Assembly: GCA_037447655.1 (NCBI GenBank)
Contig: JBBHKE010002560.1
Location: forward strand, 124,001 to 188,000
Direction of reading: 5' to 3'
DNA from: Zygnema cylindricum
Lineage: Eukaryota > Streptophyta > Zygnematophyceae > Zygnematales > Zygnemataceae
DNA length: 64,000 nt
Below are positions 63,340 to 64,000 of this stretch, in pieces. The first letter of the stretch is position 1, and every line of letters begins with the position of its first letter. A program made the position numbers and the translations under genes. Under the pieces are notes generated by a model that ran no database searches, was not told the DNA's origin, and saw nothing but the letters and a program-made list of their open reading frames with translations.

Positions 63340-64000
63340 TTTGTCCTCTTAGACCAAATAAACTAGTCAAAATAAAAATAAATCTGATGGACTGATGTAT
63401 CGATTTCTCTGAATGCAGAAGTAGTCGTCAATATTTTGGCAGCTTTCCTCTCAAGTTATTTAGGTTTTTCACTTTTTTAGGGTTTCTTTTTACTTCAAAG
63501 ATATTTTTCTGCCGTGCGAGACCTCCAAACGCCTTCAAAAGTTCAAACTCATAAGTTCAGAAAGCTCAAAGGTCAAACGTGCGAAAACAATTGAAAACAG
63601 CCTCGTACTGTACGCACCGTATAATACGTATAAAGTAAAGTGAAACCCCATCCAGCCTTAGGGTACTTTCGCATGTGCTAAAGTTACAGTTATTTTCTGT
63701 CGTTTTCCTCCATAATTTAGAAAAAAACCAAAAAATCCGCAACCGTACCAAAAAATAGAAATTACCACCGTACAAGTTGCGATACCTTGAAACTTTATAC
63801 GTACAGTAGTTTGTCATCTAGTGCGATGCAATTTGTCGTCTAGCGCATTTCGACCCACTTTCACGTCCTTTCAGCACATGTTCAAACTTTACATCAAATC
63901 ACCTCGCGAGGTGATTTGAAATAAAGTCCGATAAGGTGAGCGAATAGGTAGACGCTGTCGCACATGTCTAAAGTTTTTTACAATTTTTGTGCGTGGAGTA
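63340..64000. other. Upstream region of GET3, with a palindrome
   Basis: Should hold the minus-strand GET3 promoter. A perfect 26-bp palindrome at 63894-63919 (TCAAATCACCTCG/CGAGGTGATTTGA) has the same CCTCGCGAGG centre as the one at 27.6 kb. No gene seen. Confidence 0.6.

Overview
This is a window of nuclear DNA from an intron-rich, AT-rich eukaryote, most likely a streptophyte (a plant or a charophyte-type alga). The gene set supports this: a plant-type Lewis/FUT13-like fucosyltransferase, a plant-type TPR protein, a GET3 without the CxxC pair of opisthokont GET3, and a PRP28-type spliceosomal helicase. I cannot name the species. Five protein genes can be modelled from the sequence. No prokaryotic features, CRISPR arrays or rRNA genes were seen.

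Layout: (1) 1-5078, minus strand: alpha-fucosyltransferase, eight exons seen, 3' end off the left edge. (2) 5079-21874: gene-poor and full of mobile DNA. It holds hAT-like elements with matching 8-bp target duplications, small TA-flanked MITEs with CACCG ends, a decayed reverse-transcriptase fragment, three copies of a ~1.2-kb repeat (R1), and the first copy of an 0.8-kb foldback element. (3) 21875-22644: RAMP4/SERP1-like small ER membrane protein, three exons. (4) 22645-28321: intergenic, with the second foldback copy, an R2 repeat and a long palindrome. (5) 28322-44340, plus strand: PRP28/DDX23 helicase, 24 exons, 955 residues, every junction in phase. (6) 44341-54378: intergenic, with inverted R1 copies, tandem R2 units, and another hAT-like element plus MITE. 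(7) 54379-55431: single-exon TPR protein. (8) 58458-63339, minus strand: GET3 ATPase, seven exons, 367 residues.

The genes do not form an operon-like unit. RAMP4 and GET3 both act at ER membrane insertion and translocation, and the fucosyltransferase acts later in the secretory pathway, but their proximity is probably chance.

The most interesting signals are structural. First, MITEs sit exactly in the terminal TA dinucleotide of three separate hAT-like elements, and removing the MITE restores perfect hAT ends in all three and perfect 8-bp target duplications in two. Second, short tandem duplications span splice sites at four exon boundaries in two genes, creating decoy splice sites. Third, the two foldback copies are identical over one half and about 5% diverged over the other, with one breakpoint inside a MITE. 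Fourth, a MITE end lies close enough to a fucosyltransferase 3' splice site to supply its likely branch point.
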